Assembly: GCA_022749755.1 (NCBI GenBank)
Contig: CM040452.1
Location: 4,420,350 to 4,484,349, forward strand
Reading direction: 5' to 3'
Origin: Azadirachta indica
Taxonomy: Eukaryota > Streptophyta > Magnoliopsida > Sapindales > Meliaceae
DNA length: 64,000 nucleotides
Shown here piece after piece: positions 24,601-36,779 of the stretch. Every line of letters starts with the position of its first letter. The first letter of the stretch is position 1. A program made the translations under genes and the position numbers. The notes under the pieces are model-generated. The model was not told the origin of the DNA, ran no database searches, and saw only the letters and a list, made by a program, of their open reading frames with translations.

Positions 24601-25723
24601 TTGCCATTGATGAGGATTTCAGTTTCTGTATTCTGTTCTAAATTCATTTGCAACATGTTATCGGTTGCCCATGATGCTTGATTGTAGAGGCAATGAATTA
24701 GATTCATTAGTTTTATTGAGTTTGCTTATACTTTCATGGCATTTTATATTGATGATAGCCTTTGTTTTTTGATGCCAAATAGCTGAAGGATATGGCGGAG
24801 AGACTGCCGGTAGGAGCAGCAAGGAACATCAAATCACCTACATTTACTTCTTTTGGCTCCAGTCCTGCTTCCAACGATTTTTCTAATGTTTCAATTGACC
24901 GGCTGGGTGGTCAGATGGCAACTCATGAACTAGACACTAATGGATTGAACAACCAGTTGCTTTCTAATGGGTCCAGCATTGCCAGTAATCGTAGTTTGGG
25001 TCATAACAAACAAGGCCAGTTGGAAGCAACGACTAGAAATGGGAATAGAACGAAAGAAGGTGAACCACGTAAAGAGAATGAATGGGTTGAGCAAGATGAG
25101 CCTGGTGTATATATAACACTTACCTCTCTACCAGGAGGTCTCAAGGATCTTAAACGAGTTCGCTTCAGGTATGATTGATAATGCTCATTTTTCTGATCAC
25201 TCAAATTATATGTAATCTTTATTAATCTAGATTGGGTGATAGAGCTTATAGTTAGCAGTGACAAGAAATAGCCTAAGTCATGTTTAGGAAATTTTTACCT
25301 GTTGGGTTTGTAAAGTTTTAACTAGACACATAGTAAAGGGCTCTCATTAAGAGAAGAGGCACATCACATCTGCATCGGTCCCTGAATAACTTAATTGGTC
25401 TGGGCACACTCATTTTGGGATTGACTCTGTGTAGTTCCCTTGGAATCTATATATACATTTGTTTATATCACCTAGATGTCTTGGCTTGGCCCAATGTACA
25501 GTTCCTTGGGCTAAGCTTAGTTTAGTTCTAGGAATGGGTGCATTTATGATGATTGGAGAACTCAAATTTTCTACTATCTTCTCAATGCAGTCGGAAGCGG
25601 TTTAGTGAGAAACAAGCAGAGCAGTGGTGGGCAGAGAACAGGGCTAGAGTATATGAACAATATAATGTACGCATGATTGACAAGTCAAGTGTTGGTGTGG
25701 GGAGTGAAGACTTGGCTCATTAA
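15513..25723 (+). CDS. PRAF1: PH, RCC1 and FYVE domain protein (PRAF/RLD family)
   Basis: There are nine exons: 15513-15581, 17744-17830, 19217-19306, 20173-20253, 20440-20634, 20711-22848, 23602-23748, 24783-25168 and 25591-25723. All introns are GT-AG; the first seven are phase 0 and the last phase 2. The product is about 1107 residues, the usual family size. Residues 18-135 are a PH domain. Residues 270-654 are an RCC1 propeller with WGDG and LGHG repeats. A variant FYVE finger spans roughly 655-720 ([20 protein letters not shown]). A coiled coil follows near 868-950, and a C-terminal BRX domain lies at about 1034-1090 ([15 protein letters not shown]). Family members bind phosphoinositides; Arabidopsis RLD proteins recruit LAZY1-family proteins through BRX and affect auxin transport and gravitropism. 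Oddity: exon 6 shifts frame at the T8 run 21183-21190. No other lesion was found, so a sequence error or a recent null allele is likely. It resembles PRAF1, but the exact paralogue is uncertain. Confidence 0.9.
15582..17743 (+). other. Large intron 1 of the PRAF-type gene
   Basis: This 2162-bp intron interrupts the PH domain after residue 23. Between 15900 and 17000 it is less AT-rich and shows several short plus-strand open frames with no recognised domain. They may be an old insertion or chance. Confidence 0.8.
15659..15696. repeat. TA/CA compound microsatellite
   Basis: A run of TA units passes directly into a run of CA units, within intron 1 of the PRAF-type gene. Confidence 0.9.
21183..21190 (+). 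other. Frame break in a T8 run, PRAF exon 6
   Basis: Upstream of the run the frame reads ...VTKQGEIF and then runs into a stop at 21230-21232. Downstream the RCC1 propeller continues one frame over, as [15 protein letters not shown] run of six T would give the family-typical EIFSWGEE; nine T would give the same frame with one extra phenylalanine. Confidence 0.85.
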
Positions 25724-27225
25724 CACATCGAAAACAATCATCTGTAAATGTAACAAGCTGTCTAGAATTCGGCTCCGTTTATAGAGAGTTTCATATTTGA
25801 TGAATTAGATTTGTTTTCCATCTTTTATAAAAAAAAGGGGTTGATGGAAGCAAGGATTGGTACAAGAGAGAAAAGAGAATTAGAGGGTTTCGATTGTGCT
25901 TTTTCCTTTTTACCCTCTTGATATATTTTTTTTTTCTTGATTTTACTTTCCAAATTCTTTTGTTTCCCAATTTGTATCTTGTGTGGGGAGGGTTGAGGGT
26001 GGTGAGAAATGTAAATTCTTAGTAGGTTGCTGGCTCTTTCTTAAAAGCGGCTACCATGTAAATTCATAATCAATGCTGCTTCGGCAGAATTTTTTTTTGT
26101 CTTTTTCCCTTTTTTATTCCCTCTTTTAATCTGGTCATAATTCAAGTCAGGCTTGTTCATAGGCAATTGCATATTCACATTTCTGTTCGTTTTACGATGA
26201 TCAATTTAGGTATATATTAAATTAAGTTCTACAATAAAACATTGCTGGAAATTAATACATTGCTTTTAATTGAGGATTTCCAAATTACTATGAATGAAAT
26301 TTTTCTTGTTTATTTTTCCACTCACTCGTTTATTCCTAGCTACAGTTGCTTAACAGAATCAATAATGCTTTGCATGCAAAAAGTTGGAAATAAAGCTTAC
26401 TTGTAAATTGAAGTGATAATAGTTGATTTGGCACTTAATATTTTTACCGGTAAATCACTTTCTTTTATCATATTAATTAATTTGCAAAGTTTATTAATCT
26501 TGTTGGTGCTTTTAGAAAAGACAATAAACATAGTTATAATTGTAATAATAAATGAAATAAATTTGAAAAACACATAAAACGAAAAAACTTAAAATTAATC
26601 GAGAGGCGTGTGAAGGAAAAGTCTTCAAACTCCCTTGTACATAAACCTAATTATTAACAAACGTCAAGATTTGGAGCAAAATATAATAACTATAAGAATT
26701 ATATATTTTATATTAGGGATATATATTATATATATATAATTCTTTAAACATGTGTCGTTTTTGTTTTTAAAGCAAATTTTCAGTTCGAAGGTGTTTTATT
26801 TTTAAATGCAAAATTTCAGTTCGAAGTTGTATCATATAAAGCAATAGATGCATTTATATTATATTATATTATATTAATGTTATAAATTAGATTTTTAATT
26901 AATTTCAAACCAATTTGAGATTGTTGTAAATTTTGAAATAGCACGTTTTTATTATATTTTAAAAATAATTAATTTTAAAAAAAATCAATTTAGTATTTAG
27001 TAAATTTTATTTACTATATTCCTGTGCCTTTGATAAATTTATTATTAAGATATTATAATAATTTTAAATGACTAAAATGTACAGAAAGAATAGTGATGAA
27101 TAAATAATATTTAAGTGTTTATCTGTGCAAGACCTACTCTATAAAATTATTCGGTAAAAATGACTAATGATAGGCTAAAAGAAATGTAATATATATGCTA
27201 TTTTGTAAAAATAGTTCATACTAAC
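25724..27225. other. 3' UTR then AT-rich spacer
   Basis: The first 300-400 bases after the PRAF stop look like a 3' UTR (T-rich, several AATTC/TTGTATC motifs). Beyond 26200 the DNA is AT-rich with no coding frame. Confidence 0.5.
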
Positions 27226-27560
27226 AGTATAATATAAGTTGTTGGCTGGTTGCTTTCTTGGTAGTAATTTTTTTAGAATTCAAATCTCTGACTATAATGC
27301 TTTATTAAAAATTTTGAAATTAAATAAATATTAATTTATTAGGTAACTCAAAGTGATATCTAGTGGAGTAAATTTGACTTTGTAGCATAAAATTAAATTA
27401 TTACAATTATTTGAATCAACTTGCACATGAGGAAAAAATATTAAAAGGTTAAAAATTATATATTATGTTGATTCTTATTTTAAGACTTAATTAAAATTTT
27501 AATTTAAGTGCTACATAAAAAGTTTAGGTCAAACGGTATATAAAAAGAATTATCACATGC
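27226..27560. repeat. Local repeat D, copy 1 (diverged)
   Basis: Aligns with 36890-37260 and 60710-61080: AGTTCATACTAACAG, then CTATAATGCT, then GAGTAAATTTGACTTT, then AATCAACTTGCACATGAGG, then TTTAGGTCAA. Confidence 0.6.
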
Positions 27561-28384
27561 ATACAAACTGATGTGGTAGAATATTATTGGTTGATAAAAA
27601 TATAAAATTTATCTAATTAGTGATAATAATATGAGCTATGACAGCAACCAATATTATAATATCAAGTCAATTTACAATTATAAAATTACTATAAAATAGA
27701 TGCAAATGTGTTTAGATAAAAATTAAAAATAGATAATTAATACTATAGCACTAACAATTTCTAATCTTTTAGCAATTTTTTTTATTGAAGATTATTGGTC
27801 CAAATTTTAAAAATGTAAATCTCTATAAAATATGGACTTTTACAATGATACGTGGGCATGCGTGTATATGTATGTGCTAGTGAGAAAAAAGAAAAAATTT
27901 AAAATAAAAGACATTTGTTTTAAATAATTCTATTAAAATCATTTTACCTAAATTCTTGTTTATGACATATGTAAAATTGAGGTACTATAATTTTAAATTC
28001 ATAATTGTTATAGAATAAATTAATTAATTGTCAAGTATAAATAGGTGAATAGTGGGTAAATATAAATTAGGTAACAAAAGTTTTAAATATTTATTTTTTT
28101 TTTTTGGGATGATTAGTAAATATTTAACTTTCACTTCAAGTTTGACAAAAATTTTAACTACAAGATAAAAAGTATAATGGTATAAAAAAATTTTTTTGAT
28201 TAGAAAACTTTCGTAACTAAATAATCAATAAATTTTTATTAAAATATTTATGTGTAAAAACTTTATTATAAAAAAGGTTATTTCAAGAATCTTTACTTTA
28301 AAAGTTATACCAAACAAATACGTAATCTTTTCTCACAATCCAATTTTTTTCTTCTGCTCGTTTTATTTCTTAAAAATAATTTAT
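27561..28384. other. AT-rich spacer, no gene
   Basis: Nothing recognisable apart from short patches similar to the upstream flank of the BAHD genes (27720-27850). Confidence 0.4.
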
Positions 28385-28900
28385 GATAGGTCGGACCATT
28401 TTAGTAAAAAATAATAATTGATATTTAATTTAATGGCCACACCTTTTATGACATTTTATAACAGATCAACATGTTTTTGGGATATATTCCAAAAGTAATA
28501 GAATACTATTATTGTATTTTTAAAATAATAATTTTAATGCAACCTTTAAAATTTGACTTCAAAGTCATTAAAAATTGAATTATAAGTAAATCAACATGAA
28601 AAACTCATTAAAATAAATCAACTTGCACACAAGGGAGAATATTAAAAAAAAAATCAAAATTTATTGTTTAGATTGTTAATTATCTGAACTTGCGGATCAA
28701 GTGGTATATAACAAAGTTTAGATCTACATAGAATAATATTAAAAAAAATTTAGGTCTTGTTAACGTTTTTAATTTAACATATTCGAATGTCAAAGAGAGA
28801 TAATAGGACAAGCAACATGCTAAAAAGAAATAGATTAATTAGTTCTAATGATTTCCTACATTTTAGTCATTTTTAAATAGAAAATTACTAGTTAAATCTT
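28385..28900 (+). repeat. Local repeat D, copy 2, upstream flank of BAHD gene 1
   Basis: Contains ACACCTTTTATGACATT, ATTTGACTTCAAAGTCATT and AATCAACTTGCACACAAGGG in the same order as 51520-52220 upstream of BAHD gene 2. The repeat and gene therefore belong to one ancestral duplicated unit. Confidence 0.65.
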
Positions 28901-28948
28901 TAAAAATGCAAATGTCTTCGAGATTGCTGTATATGTGTGTGTGGACAC

Positions 28949-28957
28949 TATAAATAG
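28949..28957 (+). promoter_or_regulatory. TATA box of BAHD gene 1
   Basis: TATAAATAG lies 113 bp before the ATG. The equivalent motif lies 105 bp before the ATG of the paralogue, in otherwise alignable sequence. Confidence 0.7.
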
Positions 28958-29061
28958 AGATAACTAACTCCTGGAGGTAGAAGATGAAATACTAAAGCTT
29001 CCATATCCCTGATTTATACTACAAAGTCTCGATCCTGATCAAAGTAGCGGATTTCATAATC

Positions 29062-30867
29062 ATGGAACCAAAAACACGTCTAGTATTCTCAGTTATACGC
29101 CAAAAACCAGAACTGATTATTCCTGCAAGACCAACACCGCGAGAAGTAAAGCAACTTTCAGATATTGGTGACCAGCAAGGCCTTAGATTTCTCATGCCAT
29201 CTATATTCTTTTACAGGAATAATGCTTTACCTTCCATGAAAGGGAAAGACCCAGCTAAGGTCATAAGGGAGGCACTAAGTAAAGCACTTGTGTTTTATTA
29301 TCCCTTAGCTGGAAGGTTGCAAGAAGGTCCTAACAAGAAACTTATGGTGGATTGTAATTGCGAAGGAGTATTGTTCACTGAGGCTGATGCTAATGTCAAA
29401 CTTGAGCAGCTTGGTGATGAGATTAAACCACCATTTCCCTATTGGGAAGAAGTGATGTACGAGGTTCCGTGCTCCAGAGGAATTATTGGTTGTCCTCTAT
29501 TGTTTATTCAAGTGAGTCTTTCTCTACCGGTAGCAATAAATTTTACTAATTATTTTATGAAGCAATGAAATATTGAAACTGCCTCCTTCAATATTATATT
29601 TTAGAGTTGTAGTTGACCCCGTTATATAGTTGTAGGTGAGCGTGTGCATTTTACAAAAACAAACATTGTGTATTCATGCATCCACATATATACTCTTAAA
29701 TACTTATTTATTCTCATGCATTTATACAGGAGTGTAGGCGATTGGAATTCGTCCTCATAAGAAGGATGATGATATCGAAATTAATTTTGGAGGATCATGG
29801 AGATATAACTCTGAAAAAAACTTCATTTTGATTGGCTATCCTAATTATATATAGTAGGTCAATGATGTCAATCATTTTATCGTATATGTTTTTCCCTTTT
29901 TTTTTTTTTTTAACTTTGATTTAATCTTAATAAATTATAGGTAACTCGTTTGACATGTGGAGGATTCATCCTTGCATCGCTTTTCAACCATACAATGCTC
30001 GATGGTGTTAGCTTCGTAATATTCCTCAAAACCCTAATAGAGCTTTCGAGGGGTGCAGATTCACCATCTTTGATGCCTGTTTGGCAACAAAATATCTTGA
30101 GTGCAAGAGATCCACCACGAATAACACGGACTCACCATGAATACGAGAAAGTAAACGAAAGCAAAGATGCTCAATCAGACACAGAGCCAATGGAGCACAA
30201 GTCATTCTTCTTTGGCCCCACAGAGATAAATGCACTTTGGCACAACGTTCCCCCACACTTAAGAAACTTTACAACATTTGAATTATTAGCTGCTTGTATA
30301 TGGAGATGCCGAACAGCTGCACTTAAACTCGACCCTGATCAGGTTGTTCGATTTTCATGCGTAGCAAATATGCGCGGCAAACATTATAACATCCTACCAC
30401 CTGGATACTATGGAGTTGGATTTGGATGCCCGGCTGCTTGCGCAAAAGTTGATGATTTGTGCAAAAGGCCATTGGGATATGCGATGGAATTAGTGAAAAA
30501 CGCAAAGGATAAAATGAATGAAGAGTATATAAAATCTGTGGCAGATTTTATGGTGCTCACGGGACGACCCAAGTTTACATCCGAGGGAAACTTCCTTGTT
30601 TCTAATATTACTCGTCTAGGGTCTGAAGAAATTGATTTTGGTTGGGGAAAACCTGTTTACGTAGGACCTCCTGAGGGTACATCATTGATTAGTTACCATG
30701 TGAGATACCAAAACAAAGACGGGGAGGATGGAATTCTAGTATTGCTATGCTTGCCCCGATCGGCCATGGAGAGGTTCGAGAAAGAGTTGAAGAAAATTAC
30801 TCAAGGATCTCCGAAAGATTTGTATGAGATGAAGATAAAGCCTACCAAGATGTTATCAAAGTTTTAA
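29062..30867 (+). CDS. BAHD acyltransferase 1, benzyl alcohol benzoyltransferase-like
   Basis: There are two exons, 29062-29511 and 29941-30867, joined by a 429-bp GT-AG phase-0 intron, giving 458 residues, the normal BAHD length. The catalytic HTMLD (HxxxD) is at about residues 167-171, directly after the intron, and the structural DFGWG is at about 382-386. Both are intact. The N-terminus ([29 protein letters not shown]) places it with the clade of benzyl alcohol O-benzoyltransferase and methanol O-anthraniloyltransferase. By family knowledge these cytosolic enzymes transfer benzoyl, acetyl or anthraniloyl groups from CoA thioesters to alcohols to make volatile esters. The true donor and acceptor cannot be read from sequence. 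Identity to the paralogue at 52466 is about 85% over exon 1 but lower over exon 2. After HTMLDG it reads [13 protein letters not shown], where the paralogue has [13 protein letters not shown]. Substrate specificity may therefore differ. Confidence 0.9.
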
Positions 30868-32114
30868 GAGTTTACGAAATGTCAAAAATGAAATAAGAAA
30901 AATGTTGCTAATAAGCAGTTGTTTGGCATCGCTTTTGTTTATGTAAACAAAAATATCTGGAAACTTGTTTTGTCAAAACATGGACTAGTTTGGGATTGCA
31001 ACGACTTATTAATAAATTATTTCTATTATGTTAAAAAAAATAATGAATTGTTTTGAAAAGCAATTAATTATTTGGTATATTGTATTGTTGAAAGTGTTAT
31101 GGTTTTAAAAATTGAATTTATATGTTTAATAAATTTTAGAGTAAAATATAAAGGTAATAATAGAAACGTCAATACATATTTTTTTAAAAATTTTCAAAAT
31201 ATTTAATTTTTATTTGAAGGATACTTGAAGGAAAAGAAAAGTTGTAGAAGTACTAGAGAATTTTGAAATAGCAACAAGATACCTAAAAAGATGAGTAAAG
31301 TTATAAAATTTTCTTGATTTAGAAAATTAAAACAATTACAAATTTTTAAATATAAATAGAATATAAAATATATGAAACTTTTTAGTGACAGATTTCAATG
31401 TTAGTATAAAGGCAAAACACCGACTACCCCTTTTATTTTTATGCTAATTACCACTTACTTCTCTACTATTTTAAAAATATCATTTAGCCTTTTTATCATT
31501 ATGACTTTTTCATTAACTAGTTTTTTAAAAGATATTATATTTTACCCTCCATCATTTTTAAAAAAGCAATTTATTCCTTACATTCTTAGCCTGCGTGAGA
31601 TATCTCTCTTAACTTTTAAAGAAATGTGAAGATATCCTTAAGACAACTATTCTTATTTAAATTAACTATTTTACGCCTCAACTATTAGAAAACATAAAAT
31701 GATCATATTATCTTTATTTTTATTTTTGTAGTAACTAATATAATCTTATTCTAATATTTAAATTTGCAAGTTATAATAATATTTTGATCCTTAATTTTTT
31801 TCTTTTCAAATTTGCTATAAAATTTTGTATAATATTAATTTTTAAAATAGACTATTTAATTAAAATAGTTTATTTTAAAAATTAGGTTTAATTAATATTA
31901 TAAATTTGTTGTCAATTTTTTATAGCATAAAATTTACTTAAAATTTGTTAAAAATTTTTATAACATGATTTATTTTATTAAATGGTCTATTTAAAAAATA
32001 TGTATAATTGATATTGTAAAGAAATTGATAGTAAATTTGAAATAAAAATAATTAAGAGTTAAAATATTATTATAATTTTTAAATTTGAATGTTAGAGTAA
32101 CATTACATTAGTTA
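30868..32114. other. 3' flank of BAHD gene 1, AT-rich
   Basis: The 3' UTR probably ends within the first 200-300 bases. From 31400 the sequence is T-rich, with CTACCCCTTTTATTT-like phrases resembling degraded MITE sequence, also seen near 35500. No gene. Confidence 0.45.
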
Positions 32115-32947
32115 GGAAAAATGACATATAAGTCCCTAAGGTATGGTCTACTGAACTGATTAGTTTTAATAGTTTTAAAAGTATATATAAAAGTCTCAAT
32201 TTATTAAAAAATAACTATTATATCCTTATTTAATGGTACTTAAGAAAATAGATTATTTTCAAACTTTAAAAAAAATATTAAAATAATGATAATTATTATT
32301 TTATAACATATAGATTATCAAATATATTTATTAATTTTTTTTAAAACTTAAACATAAATTTATTTATTTTATAATATATTATCAATTCAACATTAATTAC
32401 GAATTAGAAAATAAGGAAAATAAATTATAAATGAATATTAATTTATAAATAAAATATATTACAGTAAAATACTTATGATTATATGCTCCTGAGGGCTGGC
32501 TGAGTTGGTTGGTTATTTGCGCCTTCTTTGCAGGTCACCCTATTTCAAAACATCATTCCAGGGATAGGTAAGAAGGATTTAAGAAAATCTTTGGGCTCTG
32601 CCTAACACCTTCACCTTTTTTATAATAAGAAAAAAAATATTTATAATTATATTATAATTTATACTTATATATAGCTAAATAAAAAATATATCATTTATAA
32701 ATTATATAAATTTTATAATATATTGATAATATTATTATATTATTAATGTACTAGAACTAATATTATGATTTATTTTATTAATGTATTTATGATAAATATA
32801 AAATTTAATAGTTATTTTTCTTAAATAAGTATTATTGGTAGGCGCATAATCGTAACATTTTAATAAATTAGAACTTTAGTGAGTATTTTTGAAATTATTA
32901 TAACTAATCAATCCAATAGACCAAACCTTAGGAGCTTGTAAATACTC
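32115..32947. mobile_element. Non-autonomous Mutator-like element with long TIRs, copy 1
   Basis: The first 105 or so bases (GGAAAAATGACATATAAGTC..., then GATTAGTTTTAATAG) are the inverse complement of the last 105 (…CTAATCAATCC…CCTTAGGAGC), with drift. Flanks CATTAGTTA (32106-32114) and TATTAGTAA (32948-32956) agree at 7 of 9 positions, as a 9-bp target duplication would. The interior is AT-rich and has no transposase; a SINE is inserted at about 32486-32640. The TIRs match those at 62008-62765, so this is one family. Confidence 0.7.
32486..32640 (+). mobile_element. tRNA-derived SINE nested in the TIR element
   Basis: TGGCTGAGTTGG at 32497-32508 is a perfect polymerase III box A. A decayed box B (CTATTTCAAAACATC, 32540-32554) follows at tRNA spacing. 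A body of GGGATAGGTAAGAAGGATTT and TTTGGGCTCTGCC comes next, and it ends in a T-rich stretch and A-run near 32620-32637. This layout is that of plant tRNA-derived SINEs. The box B mutations make it an old copy. Confidence 0.65.
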
Positions 32948-33049
32948 TATTAGTAATTATAAAATACAAATAAGAAAGGATGACAATTAGATCTTATTTT
33001 TTAAAATAAATATCAAACAGTTATTCAAAATGAAAATATTTGTCAAATA

Positions 33050-33330
33050 AACTTTAATTATATAGTTATAAGTGAGCAAGTGCATCTTACAAGCACAAAT
33101 ATTATTGTGTATCAATGCATCCACGTATATTTACTCTAAAATACTTTTTTTTTTTCGTGTATGTCTATATCATTGTAAACCATTGGAATTCCTCGTCATA
33201 AGAAGCATGATGATATTGAAATTTAGGAAGATCATAGAGATGTAACTCTAAAATGAAACTCTTCATTTTGATTGGTTATCCTAATTATATATAAAATCAA
33301 TGATGTCAATCTTTTTATTGTATAATGGGA
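33050..33330 (+). pseudogene. Fossil of a BAHD intron
   Basis: Aligns throughout with the intron of BAHD gene 1 (29620-29885). Shared stretches include CATTGGAATTCCTCGTCATAAG, AGCATGATGATATTGAAAT, CTTCATTTTGATTGGTTATC and AATGATGTCAATC. Neither exon flanks it: only the intron of a former gene copy survives. Confidence 0.65.
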
Positions 33331-34012
33331 GTTATTTAAGCATAAAATTCTTTATGATTTGACTAAAATAAGTCTAAAAGATTAAAGAAATATGCACGCT
33401 TAACAAATACAAATAAATAAAATAAAATAAGAAAAAAGAATCACGTAGTCTTGTCTTATTTGTAATATGTTTAATTACAGTTATTTACTTGAATGTATTT
33501 ATTGTATAATTAACGGATTAAATAAAACTAATAATTAAAATTTTTTATCACCTAATAAATGTAGTTTTTAATTTTTTTAAAACTATTATAAATTAATTAC
33601 AGTGAATATTGTGAATAATTATTCACAAGCAATTGAGGGAATGAGAAATTTAAAAGAATCCTTGTTTCCTTTCAGATTTCAATTACCGTAACAAAATGTG
33701 AACTTTTTCAGTTTTTTTTTATAGAAGAAGAACCGAAATAAGAAGAATGAATCTTGAGATTTATGGTACTTTAGAGACCCTTAAAATTATAGGTGCTTCA
33801 ATTTTAGGTTCTTAACTTGAGTCAGAGATGGTAATTTATTTCTTCTAATTTCGTACATTAGTCGATATAGAAAAGCAGATCGAAATACGTTTCTTTTCTT
33901 CTTCTTCCTTTTTTTTTTTAAGCAATCCCTAAGATAAGGACTTAGAGTAGTTTATTAAAAAGCAGAAGTACATCCTTAGATCTTTGAGATTTATGTATTT
34001 TCTATACAGATT
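33331..34012. other. Spacer and bHLH 3' flank
   Basis: No coding sequence. The right part (33700-34012) should contain the 3' UTR of the minus-strand bHLH gene. Confidence 0.4.
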
Positions 34013-35066
34013 TCAGTGAACAAGATCTTGGAGTCGTTCTTGAATTCTTTCTGTTTCCACACCGATCCTGGAACTAATAGCCTGCAAAAGAGAGATGATA
34101 TTTCATACATCAAGAAGGCCACCAACCGGCCGTTTCTTACAAATTGTAGTGTCAAACGAAAAGCATTCCATGCAGGTTGCAATATGGACTGCGTAAATGA
34201 CAACAAAGAAAACATGATTAAGAAAGATTTGAGATGCTTTTTTTTTCTTCGGCAGCTTCTGGTTTAACATGATTTCATGTTCTTCTTTTAATTTTTTAGA
34301 TTTGACATGCATTCACACACATAAATAAAAATTGGGATCGAAAACTTAAACCAACAGAGAGAAACAAAGAGATATATGTATATACCTTAGATTTGATAAT
34401 GTAGATGATCCTATCACCTGCATTTAGTTGTGTAGCATCTATGACTTCAGCTCCTTCATCTTCAAGAACATTGATAATTTCAGACAACATGAAGTTTCTA
34501 TTAGTTAACCCACAAATCAAATTCACTTCCAAAGTGGAATCCATAGTTGTTATGTTCATTATTGGCAACATTCTTGAGCTGCTGCTGCTTGCATGATCAT
34601 CTCCTCTCAAAAGTTCTCTCCTTCTCTTAAGACTGTCTTTGTTCTTCTGCAACTGTATTATGTAACTCGTGGCTTGATCCACTAGCTCAGTCATTGACAA
34701 CTGTATCCACAGACACAACAGAAAGAAAAATAATACAACTGGGTATGCAAAACGACGCCTAAATTTCCTTTGATGAACGCATCATATGAATCTCTACAAG
34801 CAACCACGTATGGATAGAAATCTCATTCGCCTACATTATATATGTTTAAGCAAACACTTCTTAAGCCAATGAGATTCTCTCCCAGTAAAAAATATGAGGA
34901 AATTTAGCTATAGGCTATGATGAGGGAGAGTACGAGAGAAAACCTTAGAGCGTTGAGGAGGGATAAGAGAAGAGAGCTTCGTAAGGAGATCTCTCATATT
35001 CATTCTTCGATGTTTCTCTATTATATTTCGTTGAGCTGTTGATGCGCTACTGGTCCGCAGTGCCAT
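34013..35066 (-). CDS. bHLH transcription factor, bHLH162/118-like
   Basis: There are three exons on the minus strand, 35066-34944, 34700-34386 and 34081-34013, with phase-0 GT-AG introns, giving 168 residues. The bHLH domain spans about residues 9-62. The basic region is STAQRNIIEKHRRMNMRDLL and the helix-loop-helix runs LLTKLSSLIPPQRSK across intron 1 to LSMTELVDQATSYIIQLQ. The E-box-contacting glutamate and the arginine four residues later are present. The usual histidine four residues before the glutamate is arginine, as in this small subfamily. Residues about 95-165 form an ACT-like dimerisation segment (NLICGLTNRNFMLSEIINVLEDEGAEV) ending in AISSRIGVETERIQERLQDLVH. It is a nuclear regulator; targets are unknown. 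It sits between BAHD debris on both sides and runs opposite to the BAHD genes, with no sign that it was part of the duplicated unit. Confidence 0.88.
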
Positions 35067-36779
35067 AGTTACTGTAAAACACAAGAAATTAGGATCAAAT
35101 TAATTAAGAAGCTATAAAATTAGAAAAGAAAAGGGAAAAAAGCCATTGATGAACTGAGGAAATTAATGCATTGTTAATTGGTTATTTTCTTCAGTTTTAA
35201 GAAATTGGAGATATATGTTTGACACATACAAAAGGAAATTAAATCTATAAGTGCTGCACTGAGATATGAAATTAAACAATGTGTTGAGATTTATTTGTAG
35301 GGAGAAATGGGAGAAAGATATCGGAAACTGAGAGACATTCAGCTCAGGAAACATGCAAGAAGCAGCTAGCTTCAAAAGTCGATACTGACAGCTTGTAATA
35401 TTTTCCAAGTAATTAATTTTCGAGTGTAGTCATCTTCTCAAAAATCAAGAAATGAAGCTGTAAGATAGAGGAAGTTACATAAGAATTTTCTTTTAATTTA
35501 AAAAGGACTTATAACTCTTTTATTTATGCTATTACCCCATTACTCTCTGTTGTTTGCATAATATTTCATTACTCTCTATTAAAAAAGTAATTTTTTCCTC
35601 AATACTTCTTGTTGTTAAAGTAATATTTTGTTACTCCTGTTGTTATCTCCGTTAAAAGAAAAATTACTTCTTGGAGACAATTCCTTACATTTAATAAGTA
35701 ATATTTAATGTAAGTTGATTAATTATTATAATAAGATGCATAATCATTTTATTCATTTATTTTTTTCAAAGATACATATAGTATAGAATAATACAACTAA
35801 CTCTCTCTTTTTATTTGGATTGAAACCTATCAAAATTTTAATTATCATTTATTCATCTACTTTGAGAATTTAAAGAGAAAGACAATCACCACTAAGCATC
35901 TTATAGAGAAAAAAAATTATTCAGATTATAACAACACAGAAAATAAGTGCATTATGATAATAAGCTCTATTAATTTCTATAAAAGAAAAAGGAAAAAAAC
36001 TGAAGTGCTAAAAATATATTTTCATTTAACTTTAGAAACACCATGATTAAAATACTCAATGAATAATTTTTTTCCTGATTTGAATATCGCCAACAATGCT
36101 TTATTCGGAAACGATTGCTAAACTATCCCGAATAAAATAAATAAAGTGTATTGAAATTTATGCAATCAGCCGACCGCATTCAGTACTATTCGCTCTAAGG
36201 AAAGGTGTGTCTGCTTAGCTTACTGCTTTTCAAGGAAACTTCACAGGAATAAATCTATATATAACACTTATTACGTTTGAATGCTGCTGTAAAACGTGTT
36301 TGCAATGTAAGAACTAGTTTTTGTCTCTAAATTTTTCTACCGAATATTCTTCTCTATTTGTCTTGTAAGAAGAACACAAGTCTACACCAAAATTTTCCAG
36401 AAAATCTTTTATGTTGTTATTAACATTTATTAAATATTTTAGTGATTTTATTTTTAAAGTCAAATAAAAGCGCAAATTCTCAACTATTGCTGCGTTGATT
36501 TGCTTTATCAGCATGTAGAACCTCTATCAACAAAGGTTCATTGCAACTAGTCTTCTTTCCTTTAACCTCCTGCCATTTCTTGCTTCCCACTTTCATTTCT
36601 TGGTAATTGCATCACATCGCATTTCATCGTGCAGTATATCGGATTCTAAGAGGTGGATAAGATATTAATTTGACCAAATCTGTTCAATCCAATTGATTGA
36701 ATACCTTACTACTCAACCGGAGTCTACCTATCTTATATTCATCTATTTATTTATTTTTGTATTTTTAGAAATAATTTAT
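35067..36779. other. Upstream of the bHLH gene, AT-rich
   Basis: Holds the presumed promoter and leader of the bHLH gene. From 35490 to 35720 there are repeated TTACTCTCTGTTG-like phrases that look like degraded repeat DNA. No gene recognised. Confidence 0.4.

Noticed and set aside
34296..34718. A separate 140-codon gene starting inside the bHLH intron
   Set aside because: The apparent start lies in intron 1 and the end runs into intron 2; the real exon is 34386-34700, joined to a proper bHLH basic region.
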